In this document: piece by piece, positions 1 through 5,333 of the stretch
Layout of the letters: each line of letters begins with the position of its first letter
Position numbering within the stretch: position 1 is the first letter of the stretch
Assembly: GCA_016234525.1 (NCBI GenBank)
Contig: JACRBK010000625.1
Span: forward strand, 1-5,333
Direction of reading: 5' to 3'
DNA from: Chloroflexota bacterium
Lineage (GTDB): Bacteria; Chloroflexota; Anaerolineae; Aggregatilineales; Aggregatilineaceae
Length of the DNA: 5,333 bases
Position numbers and translations under genes: made by a program
The notes under the pieces: model-generated
Seen by the model: only the letters and a program-made list of their open reading frames with translations
Told to the model about the DNA's origin: nothing
The model's database searches: none

Positions 1-1113
1 TACGAACTCAACCGTTCGATTTTGGCACCGTTCACCCTGCGCCGCCGAGAGTCAGTGATTGATGCAGTGTATGCGTACAGCCGCCGCCAGCGCGGGCTAA
101 AAGTGGTCGCTATTGGCGGTGGGACCGGCCTGCCGAGTGTTCTGCGCGGCTTCAAAGCCTATACCCGCAATATCACGGCAGTGGTCACCGTCGCAGATGA
201 CGGTGGTAGTTCCGGCAAATTGCGCCGCGAACTGGGAATTATGGCCCCTGGCGACCTGCGCAGCAATATTGCCGCCCTGGCCGACGATGAAGACCTGATG
301 ACGCAGTTATTCCAGTATCGTTTTGCCAATGGCGGGCTGGAAGGTCACAGCTTCGGCAACCTGTTTTTAACGGCGATGGCTGAGATTACCGGCAGTATGG
401 ACCGGGCTGTAGCCGAAACCGGGCGCGTATTGGCTGTCGAGGGACGGGTGCTGCCTGCCACACTGCGCAGCGATGTTACGTTGATGGCCGAAGTGCAGGT
501 TCCAGGCGAAACACGGCTGCGGCGCGTGGTCGGCGAATCTCAGATTCCTGAGTCGGGGGGCAAGATTGTCCGGGTGTTTTTACATCCCGATCGTGTACCT
601 GCCTATCCGGCAGCGATCCAGGCCATTTTGAACGCTGACCTGATCGTGATCGGTCCTGGCAGTCTGTACACGAGTATCCTGCCGAATCTGTTGATTCCTG
701 GAATTGAGGAATCGCTGCGGGCCAGTAGCGCCTACAAAGTGTATGCCTGTAATGTGGCCACGCAGAACGGCGAAACCGATGGGTTTAACGTGGCGGACCA
801 TGTAGCAGCATTGGAAGCCCATTTTGGGCGGGGAATTTTTGACGCAGTACTCGCCAATAACCACTATCCCACCAAGAACGCTGGCGAAAACACGCACTAT
901 GTCACCCCTTCACCCGAAGATCACGGCATTTTCCAGCGCTACAAAATCCATATGACCGATCTCACGGATGAGAACCGGCCCTGGCGCCACGATCCAGATA
1001 AGTTAGCTCAGGCGCTGCTTTCCATGTATCAAGAAGCAACCCAAACAGCGCCGGCGTACCTTGACCTGGCAGCGCTCAGTATGCGCAGCCGGTCCCAAGG
1101 ATTAAACGGGTAG
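1..1113 (+). CDS. yvcK: YvcK/CofD-like UDP-GlcNAc-binding regulator (5' end outside window)
   Basis: Homologue of YvcK (gluconeogenesis factor, also called MgfK or CuvA), a cytoplasmic Rossmann-like protein of the CofD-like family that binds UDP-GlcNAc and is needed for normal growth and cell shape on gluconeogenic carbon sources. 370 residues are visible. Counting from the first codon in the window, I see GGGTGL at 39-44, DDGGSSG at 66-72, GHSFGN at 115-120, the GPGSLYTS loop from 218, and a family-typical NVATQNGETDG stretch at 251-261. The frame reads back to base 1 without a stop. TTG at 22 has no Shine-Dalgarno, and GTG at 55 has only a weak purine stretch before it. I therefore treat the gene as 5'-partial with about 38 residues or more ahead of the usual GGGTGL start; some homologues carry an N-terminal membrane extension, which cannot be confirmed here. 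The family assignment is secure, the start is not. It sits 64 bases upstream of gap on the same strand. Confidence 0.9.
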   Translation, partial: YELNRSILAPFTLRRRESVIDAVYAYSRRQRGLKVVAIGGGTGLPSVLRGFKAYTRNITAVVTVADDGGSSGKLRRELGIMAPGDLRSNIAALADDEDLMTQLFQYRFANGGLEGHSFGNLFLTAMAEITGSMDRAVAETGRVLAVEGRVLPATLRSDVTLMAEVQVPGETRLRRVVGESQIPESGGKIVRVFLHPDRVPAYPAAIQAILNADLIVIGPGSLYTSILPNLLIPGIEESLRASSAYKVYACNVATQNGETDGFNVADHVAALEAHFGRGIFDAVLANNHYPTKNAGENTHYVTPSPEDHGIFQRYKIHMTDLTDENRPWRHDPDKLAQALLSMYQEATQTAPAYLDLAALSMRSRSQGLNG

Positions 1114-1130
1114 TCTGCTTTGGCAGGCTA
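1111..1130 (+). other. Hairpin spanning the yvcK stop codon
   Basis: The stop codon TAG begins the left arm of an 8-bp stem: 1111-1118 pairs with 1123-1130 around a TTTG loop, with one G-T wobble (1114/1127). No T-run follows, so it is not a standard intrinsic terminator. It could be an inefficient terminator, a 3'-end stabiliser or a processing site between yvcK and gap. The pairing is seen directly; any function is inferred. Confidence 0.45.
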
Positions 1131-1177
1131 TCTCCTAGTGTCTACCGTATCTACAGTCTTTTCTTAAGGAGAACGTC

Positions 1178-2188
1178 ATGTCTGTTCGCATCGGTATTAA
1201 TGGTTTTGGTCGCATTGGTCGTCAGGTTCTCAAGGCAATTTTGGACAAATACCCGAATGATCTTGAGGTCGTGGCCTTCAATGACCTGGACAAGCCCGAA
1301 ACGATGGCCCACCTGCTCAAATACGACTCGAACTATGGCCGTTTTAATGGCACGGTCGAAGTGGTCGCCGATGGGCTGCTGGTCAATGGTAAACTGATTC
1401 GCGCCCTGGCGGAAAAAGAACCCGGCAAACTGCCCTGGAAAGACCTGGGCGTGGACTTCGTTGTGGAAAGCACCGGCAGATTCACCGACAAAGAAAAATG
1501 CGCTCCGCACTTTGAAGCCGGCGCGAAGAAAGTCGTCATCTCGGCCCCAGCCAAGGGCGAAGACATCACCATCGTGATGGGCGTGAACGATAAACTGTAT
1601 GACCCGGCCAAGCACCACCTGCTCTCGAATGCTTCTTGCACGACCAACTGCCTGGCCCCGGCGGCAAAAGTAGTCCATGACCTGTACGGGATCAAGCGCG
1701 CCTTGATGACCACCATTCACGCTTATACCAATGACCAGAAAATCCTGGACATGCCGCACAAAGACCTACGCCGCGCGCGCGCTGCCGCGATGAGCATGAT
1801 CCCGACCACCACCGGCGCAGCCAAAGCAGTCGCCCTGGTGATCCCTGATCTCAAGGGCAAGTTCGATGGTTTGGCCGTGCGCGTCCCCACCTCGACTGTC
1901 TCGCTGGTGGACTTCGTGGCCGAAGTTGAAAAACCCGTCACCACCGAAGAACTGCACGCCGCTTTTAGAGCTGCCGCCGCAGGCCCGATGAAGGGTATCT
2001 TGGGCGTAAGCGAAGAACCGCTGGTGTCGATTGACTTCAAGGGCGACGAACGCTCCAGCATCATCGACATGGGGTCCACGATGGCCTTCAAGGACACGAT
2101 GGTCAAAGTGATGTCCTGGTACGATAATGAGTGGGGTTATTCGGTTCGCACCGCCGACCTGCTCAAACTGATGGCTGACAGAATGTAG
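1178..2188 (+). CDS. gap: Type I glyceraldehyde-3-phosphate dehydrogenase (NAD-dependent type)
   Basis: Cytoplasmic glycolytic/gluconeogenic enzyme, normally a homotetramer, that converts glyceraldehyde 3-phosphate, phosphate and NAD+ to 1,3-bisphosphoglycerate and NADH. The protein is 336 residues, a normal full length. The N-terminal NAD domain has NGFGRIGR at 8-15 and Asp36, the acidic residue that favours NAD over NADP. The catalytic site is SNASCTTNC with nucleophile Cys154, and His181 in the HAYTNDQ motif is the base. Phosphate-site residues include Thr184, Arg199 and Arg235, and WYDNEWGYS at 314-322 supplies the nicotinamide-binding Asn317. Next to the NAD-specificity loop the family's usual Leu-Pro is Met192-Pro193, a conservative change. 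The ATG is set by AAGGAG at 1166-1171, six bases upstream, and by the position of the Rossmann motif. It follows yvcK closely and is closed by an intrinsic terminator. No key residue is missing. Confidence 0.98.
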   Translation: MSVRIGINGFGRIGRQVLKAILDKYPNDLEVVAFNDLDKPETMAHLLKYDSNYGRFNGTVEVVADGLLVNGKLIRALAEKEPGKLPWKDLGVDFVVESTGRFTDKEKCAPHFEAGAKKVVISAPAKGEDITIVMGVNDKLYDPAKHHLLSNASCTTNCLAPAAKVVHDLYGIKRALMTTIHAYTNDQKILDMPHKDLRRARAAAMSMIPTTTGAAKAVALVIPDLKGKFDGLAVRVPTSTVSLVDFVAEVEKPVTTEELHAAFRAAAAGPMKGILGVSEEPLVSIDFKGDERSSIIDMGSTMAFKDTMVKVMSWYDNEWGYSVRTADLLKLMADRM

Positions 2189-2227
2189 TTCGTCCGGGGA
2201 TACCCTGGCGAGTTGACTTGGTTTTTC

Positions 2228-2265
2228 AAAGGGGCATGGGCCACAGCGCCCTGCCCCTTTTTGTT
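2228..2265 (+). terminator. Intrinsic terminator after gap
   Basis: The stem pairs 2228-2236 with 2252-2260 (9 bp, AAAGGGGCA against its complement). It continues past a single unpaired T (2237) with 2238-2241 against 2248-2251, and closes on a 6-base loop (2242-2247). The right arm runs into TTTTTGTT at 2258-2265. A GC-rich stem plus a T-tract is the classical Rho-independent form. On the opposite strand only three T follow the stem, so it looks one-directional. It lies 39 bases past the gap stop and 35 bases before the pgk ATG. Confidence 0.88.
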
Positions 2266-2300
2266 AAACGTTTTAGTCGAAGCCTTCAAGGAGTCGAACA

Positions 2301-3479
2301 ATGAACAAAAAAACAGTGCGTGATATTTCTTTGACCGGCAAGCGCGTGCTGGTCCGCGTTGATTTTAATGTCCCGGTAAAAGATGGCGTAGTCACGGATG
2401 ATACTCGTATTCGTGCGGCACTTGAAACTCTGAAATATATCCTGGATCAGAAACCGCGTTACGTAGCACTAATGTCGCACTTTGGCCGCCCCAAAAGCGG
2501 GCCAGAAGCCAAATACTCGCTGCGTCCGGCGGCAGGCGTGCTGGAAAAATTGCTGGGCGTTAATGTCGCCTTTGCCGAAGACTGCGTAGGCGAAGTCGCG
2601 GAAAAAGCGGCGGCGGCCCTGCCCGAAGGCGGCGTGCTGCTGCTCGAAAATACCCGTTTTTATCCCGGTGAAGAAAAGAACGATCCCGAACTGGCGAAGA
2701 AACTTGCGGCGCTCGGCGACGTATATGTTAATGACGCCTTTGGTTCGGCGCACCGGGCGCACTCCTCAACCGAGGGCGTAGCGCGTTTCTTGCCCGCCGT
2801 GGGTGGCTTTTTGATGGAAAAAGAACTCGCCTATCTGGCGAACGCCATCGAAAGCCCCAAACGCCCGTTTGTGGCGATCCTGGGCGGCGCGAAGGTGTCT
2901 GATAAAATCGCCGTGATCCAATCCCTGCTCGGCAAGTGCGACTCGCTCTTGATCGGCGGCGGTATGGCGAACACGTTCTTCAAGGCGCAGGGTATCGAGA
3001 TGGGCGATTCACTGGTCGAGGCTGAGGCACTCGAAACAGCCAAAGCACTGCTCGGAACGAGCGGCAGCAAACTCGTTTTGCCCACCGACATGGTGATCGC
3101 TGATGCGTTTGACAATGGCGCCAACAGCAAGATCGTTAAGGTTTCAGAAGGCGTTCCAGCAGGCTGGCGCGCCCTGGACATCGGCCCGGAAACGGTGGAA
3201 ACTTTCCGTAAAGTGATCACCAACGCGCAGACAGTGGTTTGGAACGGCCCGATGGGCGTATTCGAAATGCCGAATTTCGCTAAGGGTACGTTCAAAGTCG
3301 CGGAGATTATGGCCGAGTCCAGCGCGACGACGGTCATCGGCGGCGGCGACTCAGCGGCAGCAGTACAGCAGGCGGGTGTCGCGGACCGGATCACACATAT
3401 CTCAACAGGCGGCGGCGCAAGCCTGGAACTGCTCGAAGGCAAAGTTCTGCCTGGTGTAGCTGCGCTTCAGGACCTCTAA
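2301..3479 (+). CDS. pgk: Phosphoglycerate kinase
   Basis: Cytoplasmic monomeric enzyme that transfers phosphate between 1,3-bisphosphoglycerate and ADP, giving 3-phosphoglycerate and ATP; it is the step directly after GAPDH. The protein is 392 residues, normal bacterial length, with two Rossmann-like lobes. The signature VLVRVDFNVP is at 16-25. Substrate-side basic residues are present: Arg36, SHFGRP at 59-64, Arg119 in ENTRF, and Arg152 in the AHRAHSS motif. The nucleotide side shows GGAKVSDK at 195-202 (Lys198, Lys202), the IGGGMANTF stretch from 218, WNGPMGVFE at 314-322, GGGDSAAA at 347-354, and STGGGASLELLEGK near the end. The ATG is set by AAGGAG at 2288-2293, seven bases upstream, and the N-terminus aligns with the family. 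It lies 112 bases after gap with a terminator between, and I see no convincing promoter in that gap, so it may rely on read-through. No tpi gene follows within the window. Confidence 0.98.
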   Translation: MNKKTVRDISLTGKRVLVRVDFNVPVKDGVVTDDTRIRAALETLKYILDQKPRYVALMSHFGRPKSGPEAKYSLRPAAGVLEKLLGVNVAFAEDCVGEVAEKAAAALPEGGVLLLENTRFYPGEEKNDPELAKKLAALGDVYVNDAFGSAHRAHSSTEGVARFLPAVGGFLMEKELAYLANAIESPKRPFVAILGGAKVSDKIAVIQSLLGKCDSLLIGGGMANTFFKAQGIEMGDSLVEAEALETAKALLGTSGSKLVLPTDMVIADAFDNGANSKIVKVSEGVPAGWRALDIGPETVETFRKVITNAQTVVWNGPMGVFEMPNFAKGTFKVAEIMAESSATTVIGGGDSAAAVQQAGVADRITHISTGGGASLELLEGKVLPGVAALQDL

Positions 3480-3481
3480 CC

Positions 3482-3570
3482 GTCCGCTTTTGATCTTTTC
3501 TGGCGGACCTGTCCTGTCTTCGACCTGCTCATATGCGGAGCAGGAGAAAAGCAGGCGAGAGGTCCGCCGG
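3482..3570 (+). promoter_or_regulatory. Alternative hairpins between pgk and the kinase gene
   Basis: Two stems share one strand. Arm A (3482-3487, GTCCGC) pairs with 3503-3508 across a 15-base T-rich loop. The same bases also form an 11-bp stem, 3500-3510 with 3560-3570 (one wobble at 3501/3569). Inside the long stem are a 7-bp hairpin (3524-3530 with 3538-3544, 7-base loop) and a 4-bp CCTG/CAGG helix (3513-3516 with 3552-3555). A short T-rich stretch, not a proper T-tract, follows each form. It could be a weak composite terminator for pgk or an attenuator-like leader. The pairings are seen; the role is inferred. Confidence 0.45.
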
Positions 3571-3585
3571 TTTACACTTTGTTTA

Positions 3586-3600
3586 CGTGCGGTTAGCACG
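3586..3600. promoter_or_regulatory. 15-base palindrome, possible operator
   Basis: CGTGC-GGTTA-GCACG is a perfect 5-bp inverted repeat with a 5-base spacer. Just to its left GTTTAC occurs twice (3570-3575 and 3581-3586), 11 bases apart, close to one helical turn. The palindrome covers the place where a -35 element would sit for the TATAAT at 3619-3624, a common location for repressor or activator sites. In RNA it would be only a short hairpin. No regulator is identified. Confidence 0.35.
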
Positions 3601-3624
3601 GGGTCAACAAAGCAGCGGTATAAT
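3593..3624 (+). promoter_or_regulatory. Candidate sigma-70-type promoter of the kinase gene
   Basis: A perfect -10 hexamer TATAAT lies at 3619-3624. The best -35 candidate, TTAGCA at 3593-3598, is 20 bases away, longer than the usual 16-18. There is no TG extension before the -10, so the promoter may be weak or activator-dependent. Transcription would begin near 3631, giving a leader of about 29 bases before the kinase ATG. The -10 match is seen; promoter activity is inferred. Confidence 0.5.
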
Positions 3625-3659
3625 GCAGGTCAAGAGAGTATGGGCGGCACGAGGATATT

Positions 3660-5333
3660 ATGACTTTAGCGGTTGGAGATACTGTAGGGCCTTATCGGAT
3701 AATGGATCAACTCGGCCAGGGTGGCATGGCAACGGTTTATAAAGCCTATCACGCCAACCTGGACCGCTACGTGGCGATGAAAGTGTTACATCCCGCCTTC
3801 AAAGAAGACCCTGGTTTTTTAGAGCGTTTCAAACGCGAGGCCCGCATTGTTGCCAGGTTGGAACACCCAAATATTGTTCCCATCTACGACTATGCCGACT
3901 TTGAGGGGCAGCCCTACCTGATCATGAAGTTCATTGACGGGGAAACACTCAAGGCCCGACTCAAACAGCAGACGCTCACCCTGCCCGAGACGCTAAAAAT
4001 GCTCGAAACAGTCGCCGGGGCGCTGACGTATGCACACGAAGAAGGTATCCTGCACCGCGACATCAAACCTTCTAATTTGATGTTGGACCGGCATGGGATG
4101 CCGTACATTGCCGATTTCGGACTGGCCCGCATCGCCCAGGTGGGAGAATCAACGCTCAGCCAGGATATGATGTTGGGAACCCCGCAGTATATCTCACCCG
4201 AACAGGCCAAAGGGGTTTACGACTTAGGCCCGACCACCGACATTTATTCGTTGGGCGTGGTGATGTACGAAATCATGGTAGGCCGGGTTCCATTTAACGC
4301 CGATACTCCCTACGCGATCATCCACGATCACATCTACAAAGCACTGCCGCTGCCGTCGAAAGTGAATCCCCAGGTCCCCGCCGAAGTCGAGCGCGTGCTG
4401 CTGCGCGCCCTTGCCAAAGAACCGGAAGGGCGTTTTAGCAGCGCGATAGACATGGTGTCCGCCTTCCGCAAAGCCGTTGAAGAAGCGGGCATGACTGAAT
4501 TGAGCGCGGCGCGTTATCGCCCGGCTGAAGTCCAGGGATCGTCATCAGCGGCGACGATTCCACCCGATGCCGTATCGCCCACGCCTTCCCCGGCTTATGT
4601 GATGATCCCGTCGCCAATACTCAGCACGACCAACAGCACCCTAAGCAAAGAAGCTGTGCGCCGCCGGGCTAACCTGTGGATTCTTGGTGGATTCGGTGGG
4701 CTGCTGCTGACCTGTTTGGGCAGCCTGTTTATCATTGTGAATGCAATTTCCGACCCGGACTCGCGTCCTTGGGAAATGCACGATCAAGCTGACGCTGCCG
4801 AAGAAGAAGATCAGGTCGTGATCCCGCTGCCCGGCCCATTTGAGGGTATGGGCGAAATCAGCTTGAATCCAGACGAGATGAATTTTCCGGTAGACCCGGA
4901 AGACCCCGGCTCGTTTGTCACTATGGTTACATCCCAAATGGACGCGGCCAACCCTGAATCCATGATGGAAAGCCTGTCATACGCGATCACAACGTTTAAT
5001 ATTCCCAGTGAAACTGTGCTGGCAGGCGCTAGACGGATGGAAGAACAGGGTAAACCCGATGTCGCCGCATGGTTATACCTTGAGGCGCTGACCCATGAAG
5101 CAGTAACGCCGCAGGTACGCGATCAGGCTGGAGAAGCATTGTTTACCATGATCGAGCAGAGTCCAGCCGAAGCGCGCGCGATCCTCAGCCGTTTTGCGGA
5201 ACGTGACAACCCGAACGCCCTGACATATACTCTGTATGCCTTGACCCTGTTGGAAGGGGATCGCTCACTCACTACACGCCTGGCCGGGGTAGCCATTGAG
5301 AGCGCGCTCGAAGTCGATGATTCGTTCGCAGAA
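3660..5333 (+). CDS. Transmembrane Hanks-type Ser/Thr protein kinase (3' end outside window)
   Basis: Phosphorylates Ser/Thr of target proteins with ATP; predicted inner-membrane receptor kinase. 558 codons are open to the last base with no stop. The kinase domain spans about 12-270: glycine loop GQGGMATVY at 19-27, Lys41 in VAMK, Glu60 of helix C, catalytic loop HRDIKPSN at 132-139 (Asp134, Asn139), DFG at 152-154, GTPQYISPE at 173-181, and the late conserved Arg258. All catalytic residues are present. The activation segment offers Ser164, Thr165, Ser167 and Thr174 as phosphosites. A Pro/Ser/Thr-rich juxtamembrane linker (about 294-329) and RRR at 334-336 precede one membrane helix (about 339-361), giving a kinase-inside topology. 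Outside lies an acidic, Pro-rich stretch (about 365-425), then Ala/Glu/Leu-rich helices resembling TPR-like repeats. I see no PASTA motif in the visible part. The ATG has GAGG at 3651-3654, five bases upstream. It has its own likely promoter 180 bases after pgk. The substrate and ligand are unknown. Confidence 0.95.
   Translation, partial: MTLAVGDTVGPYRIMDQLGQGGMATVYKAYHANLDRYVAMKVLHPAFKEDPGFLERFKREARIVARLEHPNIVPIYDYADFEGQPYLIMKFIDGETLKARLKQQTLTLPETLKMLETVAGALTYAHEEGILHRDIKPSNLMLDRHGMPYIADFGLARIAQVGESTLSQDMMLGTPQYISPEQAKGVYDLGPTTDIYSLGVVMYEIMVGRVPFNADTPYAIIHDHIYKALPLPSKVNPQVPAEVERVLLRALAKEPEGRFSSAIDMVSAFRKAVEEAGMTELSAARYRPAEVQGSSSAATIPPDAVSPTPSPAYVMIPSPILSTTNSTLSKEAVRRRANLWILGGFGGLLLTCLGSLFIIVNAISDPDSRPWEMHDQADAAEEEDQVVIPLPGPFEGMGEISLNPDEMNFPVDPEDPGSFVTMVTSQMDAANPESMMESLSYAITTFNIPSETVLAGARRMEEQGKPDVAAWLYLEALTHEAVTPQVRDQAGEALFTMIEQSPAEARAILSRFAERDNPNALTYTLYALTLLEGDRSLTTRLAGVAIESALEVDDSFAE

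Noticed and set aside
1120..1148. Possible promoter for gap: TTGGCA (1120-1125) and TACCGT (1143-1148), 17-base spacing
   Set aside because: The -35 is good but the -10 matches consensus at only three of six positions, and the -35 lies inside the stop-codon hairpin. Too weak to list as a feature.
1151..1759. 202-codon open frame on the minus strand within gap
   Set aside because: It mirrors the gap coding sequence, has no recognisable domain, and would need gap to be non-coding, which its intact catalytic motifs exclude.
1755..1763. Met in place of the usual Leu before the conserved Pro193 in the GAPDH cofactor loop
   Set aside because: The change is conservative, with Asp36 and Pro193 kept, so NAD preference is still expected. 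Not notable by itself.
2194..2208. Small hairpin CCGGGG/CCCTGG just after the gap stop
   Set aside because: Six pairs with a wobble and a 3-base loop, no T-tract, and a far better terminator 20 bases on; likely chance in GC-rich DNA.
2831..3442. 203-codon open frame on the minus strand within pgk
   Set aside because: It is antisense to a complete, motif-verified pgk, and its Ser/Pro/Ala-rich translation resembles no family I know. Long antisense frames are expected opposite GC-rich coding DNA.
3533..3742. 69-codon plus-strand open frame across the pgk-kinase gap
   Set aside because: It starts inside the hairpin structure with a poor ribosome site, runs through the promoter, and overlaps the kinase start in another frame. 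The translation is Arg/Gly-rich with no recognisable motif.
3914..4937. Several short minus-strand open frames within the kinase gene
   Set aside because: All lie opposite a continuous kinase frame with intact motifs and membrane helix; none has a recognisable product.

Overview
The window holds four genes, all on the + strand: the 3' part of a yvcK-type UDP-GlcNAc-binding regulator gene, complete gap (glyceraldehyde-3-phosphate dehydrogenase), complete pgk (phosphoglycerate kinase), and the first 558 codons of a transmembrane Hanks-type Ser/Thr protein kinase gene that runs off the right edge. It is bacterial chromosome with even, moderately high GC and codon use. I see no mobile element, CRISPR array, tRNA or rRNA. 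The eubacterial class I GAPDH, the yvcK homologue that seems to continue N-terminally past the usual start, and a kinase with one membrane span and a helical outer region would suit Chloroflexota (Anaerolineae-like). That assignment is an inference from gene content and style, not a demonstrated match.

Layout. At 1-1113 yvcK is open to the left edge with no in-frame stop, so its true start is probably outside the window. A short hairpin covers its stop codon. After 64 bases comes gap (1178-2188) with a strong Shine-Dalgarno. A clear intrinsic terminator (2228-2265) lies in the 112-base gap before pgk (2301-3479), which has its own strong Shine-Dalgarno. The 180 bases between pgk and the kinase are the most structured non-coding DNA here. 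They hold two mutually exclusive hairpins (3482-3508 versus 3500-3570), a 15-base palindrome at 3586-3600, and a perfect TATAAT at 3619-3624 about 36 bases before the kinase ATG (3660).

How it fits together. gap and pgk encode consecutive glycolytic steps: GAP to 1,3-bisphosphoglycerate, then to 3-phosphoglycerate with ATP formation. YvcK homologues bind UDP-GlcNAc, are needed for normal growth and cell shape on gluconeogenic carbon sources, and in Bacillus and Mycobacterium are phosphorylated by PASTA-type Ser/Thr kinases. A yvcK-gap-pgk cluster next to a membrane Ser/Thr kinase is therefore suggestive of a carbon-flux/envelope control neighbourhood. The sequence shows only adjacency, and the kinase appears to have its own promoter. 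I found no clearly novel system. The best leads are the kinase's unassigned outer region and the structured leader before it.
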